DNA from: CALTSX01 sp051647685
GTDB taxonomy: Bacteria > Chlamydiota > Chlamydiia > Chlamydiales > CALTSX01
Assembly (NCBI GenBank): GCA_051647685.1
Contig: JBOFEG010000021.1
Span: forward strand, 1-64,000
DNA: 64,000 nt
Direction of reading: 5' to 3'
Part shown: positions 56,979 through 64,000 of the stretch, piece by piece
Numbering within the stretch: position 1 is the stretch's first letter
Layout: the number at the start of each line of letters is the position of its first letter
Made by a program: the position numbers and the translations under genes
The notes under the pieces: model-generated
What the model was told of the DNA's origin: nothing
What the model saw: the letters and a program-made list of their open reading frames with translations, nothing else
Database searches by the model: none

Positions 56979-57345
56979 ATGAAAATTTTAGATAAAACAA
57001 CAATGAAACATCTGTCCTTCCCGGATTTTGAGATAGAAAAAATTGAACTATCTTTCGATAAGAGGGGGAGTAAAGATTTTTATTGAAGGAGCTTGGTTAA
57101 ATATGGGGGAAGGTGTTGAACTTGGGAAAGGCATCTTATATTTTAATAATTGGGAAAATTTTTCAATTAATAGATTTGATCCATATAAAGAAGAATGGGT
57201 ACATTTAAATGAATCAATAATTGAATTGTTAAAAAACATTTGCGAAGTAAAATTTTCTGATTCTATAGTCTATTTATATGGATTTGGTAAACAGACTGGA
57301 CAATGGCTAGAATGGAAATTCAAAAAAAACAGAAATGCATGCTGA
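56979..57345 (+). pseudogene. Third immunity-like small gene, frameshifted
   Basis: The ATG at 56979 follows GGGGTAGGAC and starts KILDKTTMKHLSFPDFEIEK. The frame then breaks at a G5 run (57064-57068). With four G the product continues as GVKIFIEGAWLNMGEG to 57345, giving 121 residues. The short, acidic, beta-rich character and the position behind two immunity-like genes suggest an orphan immunity protein for an older toxin tip. No family is recognised. Confidence 0.55.
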
Positions 57346-57423
57346 ATTCAATATATCATGATAGGGACTTCTGAGACATGTTTTAGAGGTTAAAGACCTA
57401 AAAACAAACCGATATTTTAAGGA

Positions 57424-57451
57424 GAAACCCTATCTTTTAAGATAGAGTTTC
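57424..57451. terminator. Bidirectional hairpin between the toxin island and pnp
   Basis: GAAACCCTATCTT and AAGATAGAGTTTC form a 13-base stem with one mismatch and a two-base loop. It lies between the convergent end of the immunity-like gene and the end of pnp. The T-run is weak, so termination strength is uncertain. Confidence 0.6.
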
Positions 57452-57459
57452 AAGATATT

Positions 57460-59565
57460 TCAGACATTCACTTGTGTGCTTTTGCTAAGCAAAGATCTTG
57501 CGCTAAGCTTAATCTGTCCTCTATCATTCACATCTAAAACTTCTACCTCTAGAGGGGATCCAATTGTATAGGCATCATAGATATTAGTGATTTTCGCATT
57601 CGAAAGCTCAGAGATGTGGCAAAGGCCTTCTTTACTACCGATACGAACAAAGACACCAAAGTCTTTAATCCCGGTAATCTCACCAGTATATGTCTTGCCT
57701 ATTTCGACATCCATAGTTAAGCTGTGAATAATATCTTTGGCTTTATTTAAGCCTTCTTGATCCATAGCAGTGATACAAACCCTTCCGTCGTCGTCAATTT
57801 TGATATCAGCTCCAGTCTCTTCAATAATTGATCTAATTTGTTTTCCACCAGGACCAATTACGATAGCAATTTTACTCGGTTTAATTTGCATTGTAATAAT
57901 TTTGGGAGCGTGTTCAGAGAGAGAAGCTCTCGGTTTTGGATGAGCGGATAGAACTTTTTGTAGGATGTGTGCAAGACCTTGTCTCGCTTGGGCTAGCGCT
58001 CGGCGCATGATATCCACAGTAATTCCTTCTACTTTGCTGTCCATTTGAAAAGCAGTGATTCCTTTCTCGTCTCCGGTAATTTTAAAGTCCATATCGCCGT
58101 ACGCATCTTCAATTCCTAGGATATCGGATAAAATAACGTGATTATTATTCTCATCGAGTAGAAGTCCCATTGCAATTCCAACCACGGGTCTCTTAATAGG
58201 AACGCCTGCATCCATAAGGGCAAGACATCCACCGCAGACTGATGCCATCGAAGAGGAACCATTAGATTCTGTTATATTAGATTCCAAACGGATAATATAG
58301 GGAAAGACGTCTGACGTAGGTATGCTATAGAGCAAAGCTTTTTCAGCAAGTTTCCCATGACCGACTTCTCTACGACCCGGCGCTCCGATTCTTCCCACTT
58401 CTCCGACTGAGAATGGAGGGAAAAAATATTGTAGATAGAATCGTTGCGTTCCACCTTCATTGAGATCTTCAAATCGCTGCGCCATAGTTTCTCCACCGAG
58501 AGTACATACGGAAATCGATTGTGTTTCTCCTCGAGTAAATAAAACGCTGCCGTGTGTACGGGCAAGAATACCAATATCGATCGAAATAGGTCTAATTTCT
58601 TCAGAATTTCTCCCATCACATCGCTCATTTTTTGTAAGTATATTAGCTCTTAGGTATTTCCCAATGATTTTTTTTAACGAAATTTTTATATCAACAGCGC
58701 AGTATGTTGGATTAGTTTCCGGTGCATATTCAACCATCACATCTTGTTCTATTATAGATAGGGCAAGCTCTCTTTTTTGCTTATCTTTAATCTGCAGGGC
58801 TTCAACTAGATCATTTTTTACTTTTTCTTCGATCAGATTTATTAACTCATGGCTTGGTTCGCGAAGAGCAACCTCTAATTTATCTTTACCCACTTGCGAT
58901 TGCCATTCTTTGATGCCTTGGCATATTTCTTTGATCGCAGCGTGACCCTCTTCCATGGCAGTAATTACTTGTTCTTCGCTTAAGAAATCGGAATAACCTT
59001 CAATCATAAGAATAGAATCTTCTGTTCCTGCAAGGATTAGATCGAGTGTAGAAACTTTTTTTTCTTGTATAGTTGGATTAATCACAAAAGTATCTTTGAT
59101 TAAACCAATTTGCACTGCTGCAAGTGGTTTAGTGAAGGGGACGTCAGAGATTGCTATAGCAGCTGATGCTGCACAAATGGCAAGTGGATCTGGAGAATGG
59201 ATACCATCGTAGGATAATACATAAGATAAAATTTGAGTTTCATTGTAATAACCATTTGGGAAAAGAGGGCGGATAGGTCGATCGATAAGTCTACTAAGCA
59301 ATGTTTCTCGTTCTGTTGGTCTGCCTTCTCTTTTAATAAAGCCACCAAGGGTTTTTCCAGCCGAGGAGAACTTTTCTTGGTAATCAACTCGAAGGGGGAG
59401 AAAATCTACATCTGCTGAGGGAGTCCTTTTTGCACATATGGTAGAGAGAATGGTTGTTTCCCCACATGTCAGTAAAACGGCACCGTTTGCTTGGCGTGCA
59501 ATTTTTCCCGTGCTAAAAGATATGGATTTTCCTGCCACAGATATGGTTGTAGTATGCTCTTTCAT
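57460..59565 (-). CDS. pnp: Polynucleotide phosphorylase Pnp
   Basis: Pnp degrades RNA 3' to 5' with phosphate. The 701-residue protein has two RNase PH domains (about residues 3-220 and 300-540) with GGFIKREGRPTERETL and FFPPFSVGEVGRIG. These are followed by a KH domain (about 552-612, with IGPGGKQIRSIIE) and an S1 domain (about 622-690, with VGKTYTGEI-like start and GLCHISEL). It appears intact and is co-directional with rpsO upstream, the classic rpsO-pnp pair. Confidence 0.96.
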   Translation of the reverse strand: MKEHTTTISVAGKSISFSTGKIARQANGAVLLTCGETTILSTICAKRTPSADVDFLPLRVDYQEKFSSAGKTLGGFIKREGRPTERETLLSRLIDRPIRPLFPNGYYNETQILSYVLSYDGIHSPDPLAICAASAAIAISDVPFTKPLAAVQIGLIKDTFVINPTIQEKKVSTLDLILAGTEDSILMIEGYSDFLSEEQVITAMEEGHAAIKEICQGIKEWQSQVGKDKLEVALREPSHELINLIEEKVKNDLVEALQIKDKQKRELALSIIEQDVMVEYAPETNPTYCAVDIKISLKKIIGKYLRANILTKNERCDGRNSEEIRPISIDIGILARTHGSVLFTRGETQSISVCTLGGETMAQRFEDLNEGGTQRFYLQYFFPPFSVGEVGRIGAPGRREVGHGKLAEKALLYSIPTSDVFPYIIRLESNITESNGSSSMASVCGGCLALMDAGVPIKRPVVGIAMGLLLDENNNHVILSDILGIEDAYGDMDFKITGDEKGITAFQMDSKVEGITVDIMRRALAQARQGLAHILQKVLSAHPKPRASLSEHAPKIITMQIKPSKIAIVIGPGGKQIRSIIEETGADIKIDDDGRVCITAMDQEGLNKAKDIIHSLTMDVEIGKTYTGEITGIKDFGVFVRIGSKEGLCHISELSNAKITNIYDAYTIGSPLEVEVLDVNDRGQIKLSARSLLSKSTQVNV

Positions 59566-59699
59566 GAATGGTTATTCTCCTTCAAAATTATTAAATATAA
59601 AATATAGTAAAGAAATAAAGTGATAGTGCATTTGACACTAAACTTTACTGAAATTAGTGAAGCATATCAACTTATTATTAAGGGTTCAATAGAAAATGA

Positions 59700-59724
59700 A
59701 AGGCGCCAGCGTATGTAACGCCTT
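59700..59724 (-). terminator. Hairpin between rpsO and pnp
   Basis: AAGGCG (59700-59705 on the plus strand) and CGCCTT (59719-59724) can pair with a 13-base loop, and a short T-rich stretch follows on the minus strand. It may act as an attenuator or as an RNase processing site between rpsO and pnp, as in other bacteria. Confidence 0.45.
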
Positions 59725-59738
59725 CAAAAATAGAGAAG

Positions 59739-60008
59739 CTACTTACGAAGGGATAGGGCGTCAATTATTTTTTTATATCTCTTAGTATTTGTTGCATTGA
59801 GATAATCTAATAATTTCCGTCGCTGTCCAGTTAACTTAATCAACTCAAGTCGTGAATGAGAATCGTTTTTTGCTGTCTGAAGATGCTCAGTTAAACGCGT
59901 AATACGTTCTGAAAGAAGTGCAATTTGTACATCTGCAGATCCCGTATCCTTTTCATGTAGTTGAAACTTTTTTGTAACCTCTTCCTTTGTACCTTTATCC
60001 AAAGACAT
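59739..60008 (-). CDS. rpsO: Ribosomal protein S15 (uS15)
   Basis: The 89-residue S15 binds the central domain of 16S rRNA. It has the DTGSADVQIALLSERITRLT segment, HLQTAKNDSHSRLELIKL and the LLDYLNATNTKRY end. Length and sequence are typical. It sits upstream of pnp on the same strand, with about 170 bases between them. Confidence 0.97.
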   Translation of the reverse strand: MSLDKGTKEEVTKKFQLHEKDTGSADVQIALLSERITRLTEHLQTAKNDSHSRLELIKLTGQRRKLLDYLNATNTKRYKKIIDALSLRK

Positions 60009-60162
60009 GTTAAATTTCTCCCAAAGATCTAATGAAAAAACTAAATAATAAGACTACCCTAGTATAGCAGTATGCGAGTTAAATATTCAATCTTTAATAA
60101 GGAGGCGTGAAGAAAAATGAATTCTGCAAATAAATTTTATGGTTTCATCTTAAGGATATACG

Positions 60163-60633
60163 ATGTTTTGTGATGATGAGAAAAACCATACTCTATATAT
60201 GTCAGAGGCCTTACATGAGGCTCATCTAGCTTTCTCTGCAGAAGAAGTTCCCGTTGGTGCAGTCATTGTTTATAATGGGGTAATCATTGCAAGAGATCAT
60301 AATCGAGTAGAAGAAAAAAAAGATTGTACAGCTCATGCAGAAATACTTTGTATGAGACAGGCTATGCAAGTCATTGGAGATTGGCGTTTGACTGGTGCCA
60401 CACTATATACAACGCTAGAGCCCTGCAGCATGTGTGCTGGAGCTATAGTACTTGCCCGAATTCCTAGGATAGTATGGGGGGCTCCTGATATTCGATATGG
60501 CGCTAGCGGCACTCGAATCAATTTATTCTCTACTCTGGATTCTGTGCATAAGGTCCATGTAGTAAAAGGAATATGCGGAATTGAATCCTCGAAATTATTA
60601 AAAAATTTTTTTTATAACAAAAGGATTAATTAG
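60163..60633 (+). CDS. tadA: tRNA-specific adenosine deaminase TadA
   Basis: TadA makes inosine at position 34 of tRNA-Arg. The 156-residue protein has the zinc and proton-shuttle motif HAE (residues 57-59) and PCSMCAGAI (about 87-95). The ATG has an AAGGATATAC ribosome site. An 18-codon ORF with AAGGAGG begins at 60117 and ends at 60173, overlapping the tadA start by 11 bases. It could be a small leader peptide that couples translation, but this is speculation. Confidence 0.94.
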   Translation: MFCDDEKNHTLYMSEALHEAHLAFSAEEVPVGAVIVYNGVIIARDHNRVEEKKDCTAHAEILCMRQAMQVIGDWRLTGATLYTTLEPCSMCAGAIVLARIPRIVWGAPDIRYGASGTRINLFSTLDSVHKVHVVKGICGIESSKLLKNFFYNKRIN

Positions 60634-60639
60634 AAGTCT

Positions 60640-60876
60640 ATGAAAAATTTATTAGATGAATTAATACTTCACCAAAAAGCTCGATTATTTGCCCTTGCCA
60701 GAGAAATCGTCCCATATATTACAACCGATGATTTACTCCAACCCTGTGATTTTCCTGAGCTTGAAAACCACGCATACTTTCGATACGAAGAAGGACTACT
60801 CGCTGGATTATTGACAGTTCAGTCAGCATTTTTATCCCGAAATCGACAAGATGATTTTTCAAATCAGATTAGTTAG
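60640..60876 (+). CDS. Small conserved-looking hypothetical protein
   Basis: This 78-residue ORF starts six bases after tadA. It has a helical character, with ELILHQKARLFALAREI at the N-terminus and PELENHAYFRYEEGLLAGLL in the middle. No named family is recognised, although a small protein at the same place is known in Chlamydia. No signal peptide or membrane segment is seen. It is likely co-transcribed with tadA. Confidence 0.7.
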   Translation: MKNLLDELILHQKARLFALAREIVPYITTDDLLQPCDFPELENHAYFRYEEGLLAGLLTVQSAFLSRNRQDDFSNQIS

Positions 60877-60970
60877 AAGATTGATATCTTAATATAAGAA
60901 AAGTACTTGAGTTTAAGAATAAAAGAGATAATAATTATAAAACTTTATTTCGATATTAAATAGGTAGAAT

Positions 60971-61351
60971 ATGAAAAAACAAGGTCATCCAAAATATCAA
61001 GAAACAGTTTTATTTATAGATACGGCATCAGGTGCAGTATTTCCATGTGGTAGTTCTGTACATACTACAGAAACACAAATCGCTGATGGAACTATCCCCG
61101 GGACAATAAAAGGACAAGAATATCCGATATATCGGGTCCCTATATCATCTGTTTCTCACCCTTTCTTTAATAAAAGCAAACAATTTATTGATACAGAAGG
61201 GCGCATTGATCGATTTAAAAAACGCTATACGGATAAAGCTGCTGAAAGTGCGAAGCTTGCTAGTGAGGGTAAAAATACTCTCTCCAAAAGTACTATTAAA
61301 AAGAAGCGGTCTGTTAAGCCTGTAACTAAGAAGAAACCGCCTACTAATTAA
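60971..61351 (+). CDS. rpmE: Ribosomal protein L31 type B with basic tail
   Basis: L31 joins the two ribosomal subunits at bridge B1b. The KQGHPKYQETVLFIDTASG start and HPFFNKSKQFIDTEGRIDRFKKRY segment identify type B L31, which lacks zinc cysteines. After residue 80 there is a long lysine- and serine-rich tail (126 residues in total, against about 85 in many bacteria). Chlamydial L31 is also extended, so this is probably lineage-specific. prfA follows after 11 bases. Confidence 0.94.
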   Translation: MKKQGHPKYQETVLFIDTASGAVFPCGSSVHTTETQIADGTIPGTIKGQEYPIYRVPISSVSHPFFNKSKQFIDTEGRIDRFKKRYTDKAAESAKLASEGKNTLSKSTIKKKRSVKPVTKKKPPTN

Positions 61352-61362
61352 ACTATTTTTAT

Positions 61363-62424
61363 ATGCAAGAAAAAATTGAGAAACTGCTGCTGCGTCTGAA
61401 TGAAATAGAGGTCCTCCTTGAGGATCCTAATTTGTTTCAAGATAAAAAAAATTATAAACAAATCATGCAAGAACATGCAGCGTTACTTAGATTGCGGGAC
61501 GCATGGCTTACTTATCAACAGGTAGGGGATCAGTTAAAAAATAATAAAGATCTTTTAGCGCGAGAATTAGATGCAGAATTTGCTCAACTTATCTCAGAAG
61601 AAGTAGAGAAAAACGAAGAAAACTTGATTACTTTACAGGCTCAACTCGAAGATTTGTTGGTTCCACCAGATCCTAATGATAGTCGATCTGTTATTTTGGA
61701 GATTCGAGCTGGAACAGGGGGGAATGAGGCAGCTATATTTGTTGGAAACCTTGCTCGAATGTATCAGAACTATGCTTCTAAAAAGGGTTGGCATATGGAA
61801 ATACTTTCAGCTACTCCATCAGAGGCCGGTGGTTTTAAAGAATATATTGTTCTTGTTTCAGGATCGAATGTATATCGCATCATGAAATATGAGGGCGGGA
61901 CACATAGGGTTCAGCGAGTTCCAGAGACTGAAGCGAATGGTCGTATTCACACATCCGCAGCAACGGTGGCCATCTTGCCAGAAGTCAAAGAAGAAGAGGT
62001 GAAAATTGAAGATAAAGATTTACGCATAGAGACAACTAGGTCATCTGGAGCTGGAGGACAGCATGTCAATACAACAGATTCTGCTGTAAAGATTACACAT
62101 ATTCCAACGGGAATCTCTGTCGGATGTCAAGAAGAGAGATCACAACATAAAAACAAAGAAAAAGCCAAAAAAATTCTTCTTGCTCGGATTCGTGATAAGG
62201 AAAAAAGCAAGCAACAACAGATGGTTGCAGATCTCAGATCCACACAGGTGGGCTCTGGTGATCGCTCTGAAAGAATTAGAACCTATAATTTCCCACAGAA
62301 TCGAGTGACAGATCATAGAATTCATTTAACTCTGTATGATTTAGATCGAATTATGGAGGGCGATATGGATGAGCTAACGCAAAGTTTGGTACGACATTAC
62401 CACCAACAAAAGGTAATCACATAA
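61363..62424 (+). CDS. prfA: Peptide chain release factor 1
   Basis: RF1 ends translation at UAA and UAG. The 353 residues include the GGTHRVQRVPETEANGRIHT segment, the GGQ methylation and catalytic motif in SSGAGGQHVNT (about residue 232), and the RIRTYNFPQNRVTDHRI C-terminal motif. The UAG/UAA recognition tripeptide region (PET in RVPETE) is present. It is followed by prmC, which methylates its GGQ glutamine. Confidence 0.97.
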   Translation: MQEKIEKLLLRLNEIEVLLEDPNLFQDKKNYKQIMQEHAALLRLRDAWLTYQQVGDQLKNNKDLLARELDAEFAQLISEEVEKNEENLITLQAQLEDLLVPPDPNDSRSVILEIRAGTGGNEAAIFVGNLARMYQNYASKKGWHMEILSATPSEAGGFKEYIVLVSGSNVYRIMKYEGGTHRVQRVPETEANGRIHTSAATVAILPEVKEEEVKIEDKDLRIETTRSSGAGGQHVNTTDSAVKITHIPTGISVGCQEERSQHKNKEKAKKILLARIRDKEKSKQQQMVADLRSTQVGSGDRSERIRTYNFPQNRVTDHRIHLTLYDLDRIMEGDMDELTQSLVRHYHQQKVIT

Positions 62425-62438
62425 ATGAGACTATATTT

Positions 62439-63287
62439 ATGCGAACAATTAAAAAAATGTTGTATCTCTCCACGAGATACTTAGACGAAAGAAATATATA
62501 TCCTGCCCGTAAAACAGCAGAAGACATTGTAGCTTTTGTATTGAAGATGTCTAGAGTCGATTTATATTTACAATTTGATCGCAAAGTTCTACACAAAGAA
62601 TGGCATGCGTGTCTTTCCTATCTTAAAAGAAAGGGGGGAGGAGAACCGATAGAACACATGATTCGAAATGTCGAATTTTTTCAATGTCAAATTGGAGTTA
62701 CTCCAAGTGTTTTGATTCCTCGCCAAGAAACAGAAATCTTGCTCTGGAAGGCTTGCCAATACATTAAAGAGGAAATTCCTGAAGATGCAGTCGCCTGGGA
62801 TCTTTGTACTGGGAGTGGGTGCCTTGGCCTTGGTCTCAAAAAAGCTTTTCCAAAATTTACGGTAACATTATCCGATATTTCCCCAGATTGCATAGATGTA
62901 GCTAAAAGAAATGCTAAAAAAAATCGACTCGATGTATTTTGTTTAGTAGGTAATTTATTAGATCCATTTAAAGGTGAAAAAGCACATGTAATTCTCTGTA
63001 ATCCTCCCTATCTCTCTATAAAAGAGTTTGAGAACTTGCATTCTGGGGTTAAAGACTTTGAACCTACAACTGCATTGCTTGCTGGGGAGACTGGGCTTGA
63101 ATTTTTTGAAAAACTCTCTATTATTTTGCCAGAATTTCTTTATTCGAATGGTTGGGTCTTTTTAGAAATTGGCGCATTACAAAAATTGGACGTAGAAAGA
63201 ATTTTTTCCCATAGTAAGTGGAAAAGAATTATTAGTGATAAAGATTGGTCAGGGAAAGATCGATTTATTTTTCTTCAAAAGTCATAA
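62439..63287 (+). CDS. prmC: Release-factor glutamine methyltransferase PrmC (HemK)
   Basis: PrmC methylates the glutamine of the GGQ motif in release factors. The 282-residue protein has the PRQETEILLWKA segment, the SAM-binding motif DLCTGSGCLGLGL, and the NPPY catalytic motif in ILCNPPYLSIKE (about residues 188-191). A C-terminal GWVFLEIGALQK element follows. It is directly downstream of prfA, as in many bacteria. Confidence 0.95.
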   Translation: MRTIKKMLYLSTRYLDERNIYPARKTAEDIVAFVLKMSRVDLYLQFDRKVLHKEWHACLSYLKRKGGGEPIEHMIRNVEFFQCQIGVTPSVLIPRQETEILLWKACQYIKEEIPEDAVAWDLCTGSGCLGLGLKKAFPKFTVTLSDISPDCIDVAKRNAKKNRLDVFCLVGNLLDPFKGEKAHVILCNPPYLSIKEFENLHSGVKDFEPTTALLAGETGLEFFEKLSIILPEFLYSNGWVFLEIGALQKLDVERIFSHSKWKRIISDKDWSGKDRFIFLQKS

Positions 63288-63308
63288 CGCTTTGTTGGGG
63301 TAGGAAAT

Positions 63309-64000
63309 ATGTTTGAATCATTAACAGAAAAGTTGCAGGGAATATTTTCCTCTTTTCGGTCTAAAGAATTAACGGAAAAAAATCTAATAGATGCCACTCG
63401 AGAAATAAGGCTTATTTTATTAGAGGCAGATGTAAATTATACAGTAGCAAGTAAATTAATTCATTCTATTAAAACAAGAACGATTGGAATCAAACGAATA
63501 GCCTCTCTTTCTGTAGAAGAACAGTTTGCAACTATCGTTCACGAAGAACTTATAAGAATCATGGGAGAGACAGAAGCTCTTATCGAAACGAATTCATTTC
63601 CCTCTGTATTTATGCTATGTGGCTTGGAAGGATCTGGAAAAACAACGACTTCAGTCAAACTTGCAGCTTATCTAATAAAAAACAACATCCGAAAAAAACC
63701 ATTATTAATAGCAGCCGATTTGCTACGGCTTGCTGCTGTCGAACAGCTAGAGTTACTCGCAAAGAGTCAATCTATACCCGTGTTTTCAGAGCGAGATGCT
63801 AAATCTCCAATCGATGTAGTTCAAAATGGGCTTGCTTATGCGGCGCAAGAAGGCTTCGATGTAGTGATTATTGATACTGCTGGTCGCCAACATGTAGATA
63901 CTGCATTAATGGATGAATTGAGTCAAATTCGGCATGTTTCCCGACCGTGTGAAGTTTTTCTCGTTATCAATGCAACTCTTGGACAAGAAGCTGTGAAAAT
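63309..64000 (+). CDS. ffh: Signal recognition particle GTPase Ffh (partial)
   Basis: The gene runs off the window, so only about 230 of some 450 residues are seen. The N-domain starts MFESLTEKLQGIFSSFR, then come the G1 motif LEGSGKTTT (about residues 106-114) and the AADLLRLAAVEQL and IDTAGRQ motifs of SRP GTPases. GGGGTAGGAAAT precedes the ATG. The G1 motif reads LEGSG and the I-box LLRLAA, each slightly off the usual LQGSG and YRPAA. Ffh delivers membrane proteins to the Sec translocon. Confidence 0.93.
   Translation, partial: MFESLTEKLQGIFSSFRSKELTEKNLIDATREIRLILLEADVNYTVASKLIHSIKTRTIGIKRIASLSVEEQFATIVHEELIRIMGETEALIETNSFPSVFMLCGLEGSGKTTTSVKLAAYLIKNNIRKKPLLIAADLLRLAAVEQLELLAKSQSIPVFSERDAKSPIDVVQNGLAYAAQEGFDVVIIDTAGRQHVDTALMDELSQIRHVSRPCEVFLVINATLGQEAVK

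Noticed and set aside
58460..58945. 161-codon ORF antisense to pnp
   Set aside because: It lies fully within pnp on the opposite strand and has no recognisable domain or ribosome site.
1..64000. CRISPR arrays, insertion sequences or prophage
   Set aside because: No regular repeat-spacer pattern, transposase or phage structural gene set was found in the window.

Overview
The window looks like a chromosome segment from a member of the Chlamydiae outside the classical Chlamydia genus. The base composition is AT-rich. Several gene orders match chlamydial synteny as I recall it: lptG/lptF next to tilS, ftsH, pnp, rpsO and tadA; rpmE-prfA-prmC-ffh; rplM-rpsI; and an aroB-aroA-aroK-aroC cluster beside a fused aroDE. 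Parallel beta-helix autotransporters of the Pmp type, Inc-like two-lobed membrane proteins and a chlamydial-style long FtsH agree with this. I cannot fix the family or genus from sequence alone.

Layout. 0-5 kb: small membrane proteins, PspC repeats, Hsp20, MnmA and an alpha/beta hydrolase. 5-11.3 kb: the chorismate (shikimate) operon plus a PabA/TrpG glutaminase. 11.3-17 kb: a decaying accessory stretch with a MazG-like pyrophosphohydrolase, a methyltransferase, and broken LysR, class V aminotransferase, HIT, membrane-transporter and FkbM genes. An intact exported chorismate mutase follows at 17.06-17.64 kb. 17.7-23.2 kb: phosphoglucomutase, metallophosphoesterase, GNAT and MATE genes. 23.3-30.4 kb: tRNA-Ala and tRNA-Ile, an EamA transporter, a queuine salvage pair (tgt plus yhhQ), a thioesterase, mdh, a citrate-synthase-like protein without catalytic residues, and a long gene-poor gap. 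30.4-39.7 kb: FAD oxidoreductase, MBL-fold hydrolase, HflX, RadC, MtaB and LigA. 39.7-43.1 kb: two tandem autotransporter genes, one with a barrel and little passenger, the other a pseudogene with passenger and no barrel. 43.2-52.9 kb: a broken miaB, ribosomal genes, a PAP2 phosphatase, lptG/lptF, tilS and ftsH. 52.8-57.4 kb: an accessory island between ftsH and pnp with a polymorphic-toxin-like gene carrying three frameshifts, two paralogous putative immunity genes, a third broken immunity-like gene and two small paralogues. 57.4-64 kb: pnp, rpsO, tadA, rpmE, prfA, prmC and the start of ffh.

Two themes stand out. First, many otherwise recognisable genes are broken by single-base changes, mostly in homopolymer runs (G9 in aroK, A7/A8, T8, C8, G6, G5). 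Others (miaB, HIT) carry internal deletions or stops that are clearly real decay. The aroK lesion sits in an overlapping operon whose other genes are intact, so sequencing error, phase variation or slippage all need considering. Second, the central-metabolism neighbourhood has two oddities: an intact citrate-synthase-fold ORF in which all three catalytic residues are replaced, next to an apparently functional malate dehydrogenase; and a signal-peptide-bearing AroQ-type chorismate mutase near the chorismate operon. No CRISPR array, insertion sequence, prophage or rRNA gene was seen.
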